Shown piece by piece: positions 1-8,900 of a DNA stretch of 64,000 nucleotides. This DNA is from Medakamo hakoo (taxonomy: Eukaryota > Chlorophyta > Trebouxiophyceae > Coccomyxaceae), in NCBI GenBank assembly GCA_026636295.1, contig CP089459.1, positions 372,001 through 436,000 on the forward strand. Reading direction: 5' to 3'. Position numbers and translations under genes: made by a program. A model generated the notes under the pieces. That model did no database searches. It saw only the letters and a program-made list of their open reading frames with translations, and was not told the origin of the DNA. How positions within the stretch are numbered: position 1 is the stretch's first letter; the number at the start of each line of letters is the position of its first letter.

Positions 1-2
1 GT

Positions 3-740
3 TTAACCGTAAACAACGTACGGCTGGTAGTACGGGTTGTAGTAGTTGCCCGCCGTCGAGCCAATGGCGGCCCCGCCCACCGCGCAAAGCGTGCCACAGG
101 CCCAGCTCCCGATCCCGGCGCCCACAGCGGCGCCTACGATCGACTTGTCACCGTCCGTCTGCGGCGGCGGCGCGACGTTGTCGACCGCCAGAGACACGGT
201 CTCGGCGTCCAGCATCGCGGGAGGCGGGCCCGACGCCGCAGATTTCATCGCCGCTTCCACGCCCCCGCCCGTGATCGGGACGGCCTCGCCCGCCTTCACG
301 AACTCGGCGTTGAGCGTCAGGCGGTCGCCGACCATGGCGGACTTTTCGGGCACGTCGATCTTGATGACGGCGACGACCGGCTTGTCGTTGGGGCCCTTGG
401 CGCCGGACAGCACAGCGTACGCGGGCTCGCCCGGCTTCGAGTTTGCGACCAGGGAGGAGAGCGTGGACGGGATGGCGCCAAAGGACGCCGTGTCGGCTGT
501 CGCGACGGGCGAGACGTTTTTCAGGGTGAGTTTCCCGTCTTTCATGGAGGCCGACCCCGCGGTGATCACGGTCGCGCCCGTCGCTTTCATGGGTGCGGCG
601 GCGGGGGCGGCGGCGGCGGGGGTCGGGGCCGTGGCGGCGGCTTCGGCCAGGACGCGGGTCAGGTGCGTCGTCGTGTCGGCGGCCGCGACGGAGCCGAGCA
701 CAAGGGCCAGGAGGGCAAAGACAACGGCCAGCGAGCGCAT
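3..740 (-). CDS. Secreted glycine-zipper protein, function unknown
   Basis: A single-exon gene of 245 aa, read from the ATG at 740 to a TAA at 3-5. The first 20 residues (MRSLAVVFALLALVLGSVAA) form a clear signal peptide, so the product should enter the secretory pathway. An Ala/Pro/Thr-rich linker follows, then a beta-rich-looking stretch of about 130 residues that I do not recognise. Near residues 205-235 lies a glycine-zipper-like segment (GAAVGAGIG, then AVGGAAIGSTAG) with two cysteines between its halves. Such zippers usually pack in or against membranes. The tail is rich in Tyr and Pro (NYYNPYYQPY). I chose the ATG at 740 because upstream codons add only Pro/Arg-rich sequence ahead of the signal peptide. 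An extracellular or cell-wall role is inference only. Confidence 0.7.
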   Translation of the reverse strand: MRSLAVVFALLALVLGSVAAADTTTHLTRVLAEAAATAPTPAAAAPAAAPMKATGATVITAGSASMKDGKLTLKNVSPVATADTASFGAIPSTLSSLVANSKPGEPAYAVLSGAKGPNDKPVVAVIKIDVPEKSAMVGDRLTLNAEFVKAGEAVPITGGGVEAAMKSAASGPPPAMLDAETVSLAVDNVAPPPQTDGDKSIVGAAVGAGIGSWACGTLCAVGGAAIGSTAGNYYNPYYQPYVVYG

Positions 741-1126
741 GGCTTTTTTTGTTCGATCCAAAAAAGGATAAAGAAAAGGGGGCGGCGCACGGACGGAGGG
801 CGTGTGCAAGGCTTCCACCAACAAGGATGTGTGGCCACGGCTTTGGGCTACAGGTCCGCGGGGTGGGCGGGGAGTCGGAAGTGGTGGGAGGCGGTGGGAG
901 AGGCGCGGAGGCAATTGGAGGTGTGTGTGGCGACCCAGTGGACCGCGAGATCCTTTTTATCTCGCGCCGGGCACAGACCGTAGTTACCTCTGCCACGGGC
1001 GGAAGCTGCCCGACTAGAGTGAGAGCCAAGGCATTCGCCTGCCACCTTTTCCGACACGCGCTCCCGCATCCCGCGCGCCGCTCACACCAGCACAAACCAC
1101 CCTCCGTCCCCCGCCGTCCTCCTCGC
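741..1126. promoter_or_regulatory. Divergent intergenic region, glycine-zipper gene / ZIM17
   Basis: This 386-bp gene-free stretch separates two starts that point away from each other and should hold both promoters. It has a T8 run next to the leftward start (about 743-750) and G-rich blocks. I see no convincing TATA box or other named element. Confidence 0.4.
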
Positions 1127-1912
1127 ATGCCGTTGATTCTCTCGGCCGCCAAGGCTGTGGTGGGGAGGGCCGTGGCCACGGCCAGCCCGCGCTCCGCGTC
1201 TGCCGCCCGCGCCGCCCCCCTCCGCGGCCCGTCCGCCCTCCGCCACGGCCTGGTCGACGCGCCAGGCCGGCAGACACCGACACGCCGGGCCGTGCGCCGG
1301 TGGGCGACGCCGCCGGACTCCGAACTGCCCGCCCCGCTCGAGTCGGCGTCGTCGTCTTCCGCTTCCGATGCCAGCGCCGCCGAGGCTTCGACTGCCTCGT
1401 CTTTGCCGGGCGTCCGCATCGACCTGGGCTTGCCCCGCCGGTCCCGCCTGGTCGCGTTCACGTGCAACAAGTGTGGTGCGTGCTCGGATTTTGGGGTGCG
1501 GGCGGGCGAGGCGGAGGCTTTTTTTTTGTCCGCTCCGCCATCAAGCCTCACTGCCCCAGACACCTCACACTCCACCACCCGCGACCCCTCTCCCTCACGC
1601 TCCACCACCCGCGACCCCTCCCTCCACCCGGCAGACACGCGCACGGAACGCATGGTCAACCCGCGCGCCTGGGAGTCTGGCCTGGTCTTTGTCCAGTGCG
1701 GCGACCCGGGCTGTGGCGCCTGGCACAAGATCGCGGACGCGGCGGGCCTGGTGGAGGAGATTCGGTTTGACACGGAGGACGCGCCGCTGGCGGCGGTCGC
1801 CGCCGCCGCGCTGGAGTTTGAGGGCGGGGAGGAACCGCACGGCCTGGTGGTGAAGGGCGTGGAGCCGGGGGCGATCTTGCCCACCCAGCTGGGTGGTGAG
1901 GAGGGCGTGTAG
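1127..1912 (+). CDS. ZIM17: DNL-type zinc finger protein (Zim17/Tim15/HEP), Hsp70 escort
   Basis: Exons are 1127-1475 and 1635-1912 (208 aa), with a 159-bp intron (GTGCGT donor, GGCAG acceptor). Residues 1 to about 100 are Ala/Arg/Ser-rich with almost no acidic residues at the start, as in organelle transit peptides. Splicing creates the DNL zinc finger: CNKCDTRTERMVNP, then GLVFVQCGDPGCGAWHKIAD, giving two CxxC-type pairs (the second is C-x4-C: CGDPGC) and the conserved HKIAD. The family keeps mitochondrial or plastid Hsp70 soluble and active. The intron falls inside the first knuckle, so an unspliced message loses the finger. It cannot be told from sequence whether the product goes to mitochondrion or plastid. 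Confidence 0.9.
   Translation: MPLILSAAKAVVGRAVATASPRSASAARAAPLRGPSALRHGLVDAPGRQTPTRRAVRRWATPPDSELPAPLESASSSSASDASAAEASTASSLPGVRIDLGLPRRSRLVAFTCNKCGACSDFGVRAGEAEAFFLSAPPSSLTAPDTSHSTTRDPSPSRSTTRDPSLHPADTRTERMVNPRAWESGLVFVQCGDPGCGAWHKIADAAGLVEEIRFDTEDAPLAAVAAAALEFEGGEEPHGLVVKGVEPGAILPTQLGGEEGV
1568..1620. repeat. Two-copy tandem repeat inside the ZIM17 intron
   Basis: A C-rich unit of about 24 bases (CTCCACCACCCGCGACCCCTC core) occurs twice, 29 bases apart, just before the 3' splice site. The copies differ by one base in the flank. Confidence 0.8.
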
Positions 1913-2319
1913 ACGAGCGAGAGGGAGAGAGGGTCGTCGCGTACGTGCGGAGGGGCAGGCCAGGCGCCAGACCGCACAAGCGTGGTCGCAGACGACCCAC
2001 CCCCCCGCGTGGCGCCCCGCCTGTCTCTCCGTTCTTGTGTGTACAAACGTAACAAATTGCTCTCATTGTTACAAGGAAGACATTGGTGTGAAGTGAAAAG
2101 AAGAAAAAAAGGATGGGATGTTTGATGCGCCGCAGGCGGGGAAAAGGGGGGAGAGGTTTTTTCTTTTTTTTTTTCCAACCCCGCGAGGAGGGTTGGGGTC
2201 GAGCGCGCCACCGCCGCCCGCCCCTCTAGAAGGCGCGGGGAGGGGCCGCGCTTTTTTTTCCTGGAGACAACTTCCCACCGCTGGTGCACGCACGCACGGG
2301 AAAGGGGACCAGGGACGCC
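1913..2319. other. Convergent 3' region, ZIM17 / RbcX
   Basis: This 407-bp region holds the 3' ends of both genes. It contains AT-richer patches (about 2040-2110) and long T-rich runs (about 2158-2175 and 2252-2260) that stand out from the GC-rich surroundings. These are plausible 3' UTR and polyadenylation territory. I see no gene here. Confidence 0.5.
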
Positions 2320-3463
2320 TCACCGCCCGGACGCCGACCCGCCGCGCCCCTTTTTCTCGGACGTCGCCGGCGTCGTGCCGGACGTATAACTCGACTCGGT
2401 CAGGTGCGACCGCAGCAAGTCCACGTTGCACCGCTTGGCGTACTCCGGGAAGCCCGCCGACACGGACTTGGCCATTTCCTCGCGCTGCAGCAGCACGCGG
2501 TGGGCCAGCTGGGACGGCGACACAAAGTGTTCCGTGCCGGTGACCTTGTCCTTTGCGTACACGGCGCGCTCCTTGAACAGCGCGCGGATGAAGACGTCGC
2601 CCTTGAGCGGCGGGTTGTCCGCCAAAAAGTGGTTGAACCACTGCTGGACGAAGAGGTCCGTGTCGCCCAGCTGGGCGAGGACGCGCTGGGCGGAGCGCGC
2701 CGTCAGGACGCGGAGGACGATCTTGGCGGTCTCGCTGGGGGAGTGGGGGGGGGTGGGGGACACAGGGGAGGCGGACAGTCAAGGTTGCTGCGCCGGCCGC
2801 GGGGGGCGCGTAGGGCAAAACGGAGCGGCCCGGCCTGGCCCGGCCGCCTGGGCCGCCACCACGCGTGCGCCCAGCCAAAAGTGTGCCTGAGCGTCCGGCT
2901 CACACCACTTGGGCGGGGCAACCCCCGTCCGAGGCGGGCGGCCCGTCGTCCCGGCCGCGGCTTTGTTGCATGACACACCCCATTCGGTCCGACATCGGCG
3001 GCCCTACGCGCTTGCGTTTTTCGGGGCGGCGGGCAGGCCTGTGAGGCCACAACCACACCAAATAACTCACCGGTCGAACGCATAGTCGCCCTCATTGTCG
3101 CCGTCAATGTCGTCGGACGCATCGTGGTTGGCCCTGCGTGTGATTTTTGGAACGTCGAGCGTGAACGGCATGCGGTTTTTTTTTCGGTTTCGACGCGCGC
3201 CAAAAAGCGGGGGACGACGGACCGGGCCTGGAAGCCGGCGGCAACCCGTCCACCCTCGTCAAAGGAAGACCACGGCCTGGCCTGTACACACAGACAACTC
3301 ACCACTTGTTCAGTTCGTTGGCGCGGGCGACGACGGGGCCGGCGCGCGCGGGGCGGGCGAGCACTGCCCGCCGCGTCGCGCCACGAGCGACGGCGGCCCG
3401 GAGCGAGGCGCCGCCGCGGTTGGCGGTGGCGCCCAGGCGCGCTGTGGCTGGCGCAGCCAGCAT
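2320..3463 (-). CDS. RBCX: Probable RbcX-type Rubisco assembly chaperone
   Basis: Three exons (3303-3463, 3071-3133, 2320-2734) give 212 aa; both introns have GT-AG ends and phases agree. Exon 1 encodes a chloroplast transit peptide (MLAAPATARLGATANRGG and more Arg/Ala). Exon 2 is a short acidic linker. Exon 3 carries the RbcX-like core: ETAKIVLRVLTARSAQRVLA, then QLGDTDLFVQQWFNHF, LADNPPLKGDVFIRALFKE and LAHRVLLQREEMAKSV. The helical layout and the QL..T, F..NPP..GD.F and R..A positions fit RbcX, which folds as a helical dimer and binds the RbcL C-terminus. A 15-residue insertion (about KDKVTGTEHFVSPSQ) separates the second and third helices. The start abuts the promoter shared with PTOX, which supports plastid function. 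Family assignment is from motif resemblance only. Confidence 0.65.
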
Positions 3464-3612
3464 GTGAGGGAGGTGTGTGGTGTGGCGGCGGGTTTTTGTT
3501 CCGCGGGCGTTTTTTTTTCCTGGGGCGGATGGCCGTTTGAGAGAGAGGGCGACGGGCCGCCTCACTCCACCATCCCACTCTCACGCCTCTCCCTTCCGAC
3601 ACCCCGCCCACG
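3464..3612. promoter_or_regulatory. 149-bp bidirectional promoter region, RbcX / PTOX
   Basis: Only 149 bp separate the two divergent start codons, so promoter elements must be shared or interleaved. The stretch includes a T9 run (about 3510-3518). Both products are predicted plastid proteins, which suggests joint control. Confidence 0.5.
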
Positions 3613-5506
3613 ATGCTCCGCCTGCGCCCGACCGCGCTGCGGCCTCGCGCAGCTGTGCCGCGCTGTCGTCCACCTGCCTCTGCCGCGCGTGGCCCGCCCG
3701 CTCGGTGAGTTTTTCAAGGGGCGCCGCGAGCCGACGTGTTTGGCCGTGCGAGGGTTGCGAGCGAGGCGCGAAACCGATGGTCCTCACTCCCTTCCCCCTC
3801 CGACACCCAGGCCCTCCCGCCCCCTCCCCCCCCTGGCCGCGTCCGCGCCGGCCGCCGCCGAGGATGGCACGTCCCTGGCCCTGGGTGATGAAGAGCTGTG
3901 CGAGCCGTACATCACGCCCGACGGCGACATGGTCGAGGTACGGAGGGCGGAGGGCGGCGCATGCGTGGTCCTTGCCCCCGCCCGTCCGCACGCCCTCGCC
4001 CCTCACACGCCGCCCACTCTCCAAACACAGGTCATGTGCGGCGACTACGGCTTCCGCTCTGGAGCCGGGCGCCTGTACGACGGCGGCGACGGCGAAGTCC
4101 CCCAGTCCGCGTTTGCGCTGGTGAGTTTTCCGGCGGCGCGCTCGCGCGTCGTCGCCCCTGTCCATGCATGTCTCCCCCCAACCCTCTCACACCACGCCTT
4201 CCCGCCGGTCCCACCACACATCACTTCCAGGCCACAGCCAATTTCGCCAAGGAGCTGCGCGCCCTGCGCGAAGCCACCCGCTTCGGCCCACCCCCGGGCG
4301 CGCCGTCCGGTTCCCCTCCTTCCACAGCCCTAGGCCGGGCGGTGGCGGAGGCGGGCGGTAACATTGTCGCGTGGTTCGCGCGCCTGGACGAAAAACTGGA
4401 AGCGGCCGGTGTTTTGCCCCGCTTAGCCCGGCCCGGTGAGCCCGGTGGGCCACCGTCGACGGCCGGCCCATCCCCGGGCGCGTCCGCCGTGCGCCAGGCC
4501 CTGGCGCGGCTGACGTTGGACGACAAGGCTGTCTGGGCGCGCGAGGAGGCGCGCGCGCGTGCGCCTGGCGCGACGCGCCACTCCGCGCCCGTGCGCGCTT
4601 TTTATTTGGTGCTGTGCTGGGTGCTGGACACGGTGTATGCCGGGCGGCCGATCCAGGTAAGGGGAGGTGTGGGGGGGGGGCGAGAGGGCGGAAAAAAAAC
4701 GACACCCACCCCCACCATCCCATCCATCCATCCCATCCATCCATCCATCCCATCCATCCCCCACCCCCCACCAGCGTTTCTGGTTTTTGGAGACCGTCGC
4801 CCGCATGCCGTACTTTGCCTACATCTCCATGCTGCACCTGTACGAGTCCCTGGGCTGGTGGCGGGGCGGGGCCGAACTGCGCCGGGTGCACTTTGCGGAG
4901 GAGTGGAATGAGCTGCACCACCTGCAGATCATGGAAGCCCTGGGCGGCGACGCGTCCTGGGCCGACCGCGCCCTCGCCGCCCACGCGTCCCTCTTCTACT
5001 ACTGGGCGTGCATTGGGGCGTACCTGTTCAGCCCGGCCACGGCGTACGCCTTCTCCGAGCTGGTCGAGGGCCACGCCGTGGACACGTACACCCAGTTTTT
5101 CGAGGAGAACGAGGCGCTCCTGAAATCGCTCGCCCCGCCGCGCGTCGCGCTCGAGTACTACCGGTCCGCCGACCCGTACCTCTTCGACGCCCTGGACACG
5201 GGGGCGCCGGAGCGCGGCGGTGGGCAGGGGGTGGCCGCCCCCCTGCCCCGCCGCCGGCCGGCCTGCGACAGCCTGTACGACGTGTTTGTCAATGTGCGGG
5301 ATGATGAAGGCGAGCACGTGGACACGATGGCGGCGTGCCGGCGGGCGGAGATCGGGCCGGCGCTGGCGGCGCGGAAGGCTGCGGTCGCGGCGGTGGCGGC
5401 TGCCCAGGGCGCGTTGCCGGCGCCCAGTGCGGCGCCGGCGCCCAGACGTGTGGCTGGGGAGGAGAGGCAGCGGGCGGCCGACCCTGAGGCGGCCGGACGG
5501 CGGTGA
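3613..5506 (+). CDS. PTOX: Plastid terminal oxidase (PTOX/IMMUTANS)
   Basis: Five exons (3613-3704, 3811-3937, 4031-4120, 4231-4656, 4775-5506) encode 488 aa; all junctions are GT-AG and in phase. PTOX is a di-iron quinol oxidase on the stromal side of thylakoids that passes plastoquinol electrons to oxygen, for chlororespiration and carotenoid desaturation. The first ~50 residues are Arg/Pro/Ala-rich, as in a transit peptide. The last exon holds the catalytic core: LETVARMPYFAYISMLHLYE, FAEEWNELHHLQIMEALGG, ELVEGHAVDTY and NVRDDEGEHVDTM, which supply the Glu and His iron ligands. The protein is longer than the usual ~350 aa because exon 4 contains about 100 residues of Pro/Ala-rich sequence before the core. 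Intron 4 carries a CATC repeat. Mitochondrial AOX is less likely, since the LETVARMPYF and DDEGEHVDTM forms are PTOX-like. Confidence 0.95.
4716..4759. repeat. CATC/CCATC microsatellite in PTOX intron 4
   Basis: Imperfect repeats of CATC fill much of the 118-bp intron directly ahead of its C-rich acceptor (CCCCACCAG). Confidence 0.85.
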
Positions 5507-5923
5507 GGAAAGTGGTGGTGTGCCTGTGCGTCGATGTTTCCTTTTGTTTGCTTGTGCGAGCGGCCGGTCTAGGCAGTGTTTGAGCTGTGTGAGAGTGTGT
5601 GTCGTGGGCGTGTGTGTGTGTAGTCGGACGTCAGAGACAACGAAAAATTTTCTGTTTGCCAACCAGGGGAGGCCGACGCAGAGAGAGGGCGGCCGACGTC
5701 GAGCCATTCACTCGTTCACCGCACTCGTGCGCCCCCGCCCGCCCCGCCCGCCAGGCGGCTCGCGGCACCTCCGCTCCTTTCCCTGCGTGCAGCCGACACA
5801 CCCATCTCGGCCTGGGACGCATCGCACAGCCGCGCGCGCGGTCTGTCCCTCACCGCCGCGCGCTGCAGCAACCCCGCGCCGTCCCCCCCCCCTGCCTCCC
5901 CTCTCCCCGCCCCCCACAACAGG
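5507..5923. promoter_or_regulatory. Intergenic region PTOX to VPS13, possible 5' UTR intron end
   Basis: A gene-free stretch of 417 bp. A TG-rich block (about 5590-5625) is followed by a long C-rich, pyrimidine-rich run ending CCCCCACAACAG at 5922, one base before the VPS13 ATG. That looks exactly like the 3' splice sites elsewhere in this window, so VPS13 may have a 5' UTR intron; the donor cannot be chosen from sequence alone. Confidence 0.4.
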
Positions 5924-8900
5924 ATGTTGGAATCCCAGGTCGCCTTCTACCTGCAGCGCTACCTGGGCGCGTACGTCAAAGGCCTGGACGCCGACTCCCT
6001 GAAAATCTCCGTCCTGCGCGGCGACGTCTCGCTGTCCAACCTGACGCTGCGCCCCGAAGCGCTGGCCGGGCTCGACCTGCCGCTCACGGTGCGGGCGGGC
6101 TTGCTCGGCCGCCTGACGCTCAAAGTGCCGTGGGCCAACTTGCGCGGCTCACCGGTCATTGTGGAGGTGGACCGCCTGTACATCTTGGCCGGGCCGGCCG
6201 AGGACGGCGGCGGTGGGAAGGAGGATGGCAAAGCTTCGGCCACCTCGACCACCTCCACCCCACCCTTACCAGCCGACCCCGTCGCCGCCGCAGCCGACGC
6301 GGCCTTGGCCCACCGCCGCCGCCTGGTGGAGGAAGCCGAACTGGCGTGGACGCAGGCCAAGTTTGGGGATGGAGCAACGCCCGAGCCCGCGGCCGCCACG
6401 ACGACGGCCGCGGCCGTCGCGCCCACGACTGCCGGCGCGCCCCCACCGCCGCCACCGCCTCCATCCGAAAACGCCGGCGGCGGCGGCATCCTGCGCGGCC
6501 TCATCGACGTCATCGTCGGCAACCTGCAGGTGACCATCACGTCCGTCCACATCCGGTACGAGGACCCGGACGCGGGCGGCCTGGGCGGCATGGCAGGCCT
6601 GGCGGCGGGCCTGACGCTCGACCGGCTGGACGCGCGCACCGTCGACGCGGGCGGGCGCCCGACGTTCGTCACGCACGACCCGCTGGGCGTCCTGCGCAAG
6701 GCCGCGACCCTGCGCCGCCTGGCCCTGTACTTTGACGCAGGCGCGAGCCAGTGGGCCCCACCCCGCGGCGCGGACACCTGGGCGGCCGTCCCGCCCGCGG
6801 CGTGGGATGTGTTGTTTGCGCCCGGCGTCGGCTCCGACCCGGGCGCGCCGCCGCCCCGGTCTGCCGGCCCGGCCCTCGTCGCCGCGGCGGAGCGGGCGGG
6901 CGCGAGGCCGCCCGGTGGCGTGACCCCGTCGTCCAAAGGCTTGGCCGGCGCCTTACCGGGCCCCGCCGACGGCCGGCAGTACCTGCTGCGCCCCGTGGAC
7001 GGAGACATGACGTGGACGCGGCGCGGCCCGGCCGCGCGCGTGCTGAAGCCGGGCGACAAGGGGCCCGCCCCACCCGCCCAGGCGGCCGAAATCCGACTGG
7101 CCGCTGTCGCCCTGCGCCTGTCCCGTGGCCAGTACCTGGGCCTGCAAGCCGTCGCGGCCGCTGTGGACGCGCACGCGGCCCGCGCGCCGACGGCCCACCT
7201 GCGCCCCGCGGGCGGGCGCGTGCGCCCGTCGTCCACCACGCCCGGCTCCGCCCGCGCCTGGTGGGTGTACGCCATCACGGCCGTCATGGCCCGGCGTGAG
7301 GGCGCGTCGGGTGGGCGCGGCCTGCGCTGGACCAGTCTGAAAGACGGCCTGGCCGTGCGGCGGGCGTACATCGCGCACTACGCCGCGTGCCTGTCCGCGG
7401 GCAAGCTGGGCGGCGACGACCGCATCGCGGCCTGGGACGCGCGCCTCGACGAGCACACCATGCTGGCCTTCCGCCGTGCCGCCCACGCCCGTGTCGAAGC
7501 GGGCCAAAAGCGAGCAGCCGCAGCCGCGGCGGCGGCGGCCAAGGCGGCGGGGAGGAAGCAGACGTGGGGCGAGTGGTGGCGGGGCGTGCCCGCGGGCGGG
7601 GGCGAGGCGCCCGCGCCCCCCGCCCGCGCCGGCGCCGAGGCGGAAGAAGGCTCTCCGCCGCCGCCGCCGCCACCACCCGCCGACACGCCGGCCGCCGACA
7701 CGGCCGCACCCGCGCCCGCGCCGGCCGCCCCCCCCGGCTTAATGGACGACCTGACGGCCGACGAGCTGGCGCTGCTGCGCGAAATGGAGGAGGGGCGCCA
7801 GGCCGCGCTGGCGGCCACGGGCGCGACGCCCTGGACGCTGCTGACGGAGGTGGGGCTGGCCATCGAGGCCGCGTCTGTCGTGTTGGAGGGCGAGGCTGGC
7901 GGGAGTGGTGGCGCGGGCCCGCTGCTCGCGCCCGCGGCCGCCCCGCTCGTCCTGGGCCCGGGTGGTTCGCCGCTCGGCTCGCCCCGCCCGGGCACGCCCG
8001 GCGCCGCGCCGGCCTCCACCGGCTCGCCACGCGCCCCACCCCGCCCAGAACTGCTGGCGGCGGGCTTGGGCGGTGCCACCGTTCGGCTGCGCCTGTTCCC
8101 GGCCACGGCCGAGCTGGACGTGGCGGTCGCGACGATGGGCGTGCGCGCGCCGGAAGGGGACTTGGTGACGAGCGGCGGCGGCGGGAGCGGCGGCGGGCGC
8201 GGTGGAGGCGAGGAGGCAGGAGACAGCCCGCCCGGCCCTCTTGCACCGCCTTCCCGCCGCGCCCTGGAAGCCAGCCTTGTGCGCAAGCCACAGGACGGCC
8301 GGGCCGACGCGGCGGTCCGGCTCGCGCTCGCCCCCGCGCTGGTGACGTGGTCTTCGCCCGCGGCCGCGCGCGTGGCCGCCTTTTTCGCGCCGTCGCCCGA
8401 CCTGGACCTGCGGGCCCTGGGCGCCGCCGCGGCGGCCCGGGTGGAAGCCGCGCGCCGTGCGGCCCGCGGCGGCATCGAAGCCGCCCTGCGCGACCGCCCG
8501 CGCCTGGACCTGGCCCTGGAGCTGGACGCGCCGCTGATCGCGGTGCCGGTGGGTGGGGGTGAGGACGCGCCGCCGCCGCCGCCCACGCCCACGCCCACGC
8601 TCTCTTCCCGCCCTCTCACGCTCGTCGTCGACTTGGGTACATTGCGCGTCACGTCCGACCCGGGCGCTGCGGGCCCGGGGCGGGAAGCCTTCGTCGTCGA
8701 GTCCCGGGACGTGTCGGCGTGGCTGGCCGACGCGGGGCCGGACGCTGCGCGTGCGATGAGTGGTCGGCGTGGTAGTGGGAGCGGGCGTGGCGCTCCTGCT
8801 GCCACCCCATCCACCACCCCATCCACCGCCATCATTCTCCTAGAACGGTGCGGCGCGGACGCGCGCATCGACGTCCCCGACGCGGAAAGCGCGGCGGCCG

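Noticed and set aside
148-2289. 713-codon minus-strand frame over the glycine-zipper and ZIM17 genes
   Set aside because: Its codons overlap two supported genes, show no domain and have mostly Arg/Pro/Ser.
4436-4497. Possible small intron within PTOX exon 4 (GTGAGC ... CCAG)
   Set aside because: Too short (about 60 bases), donor and acceptor are weak, and the frame stays open through a normal low-complexity insert.
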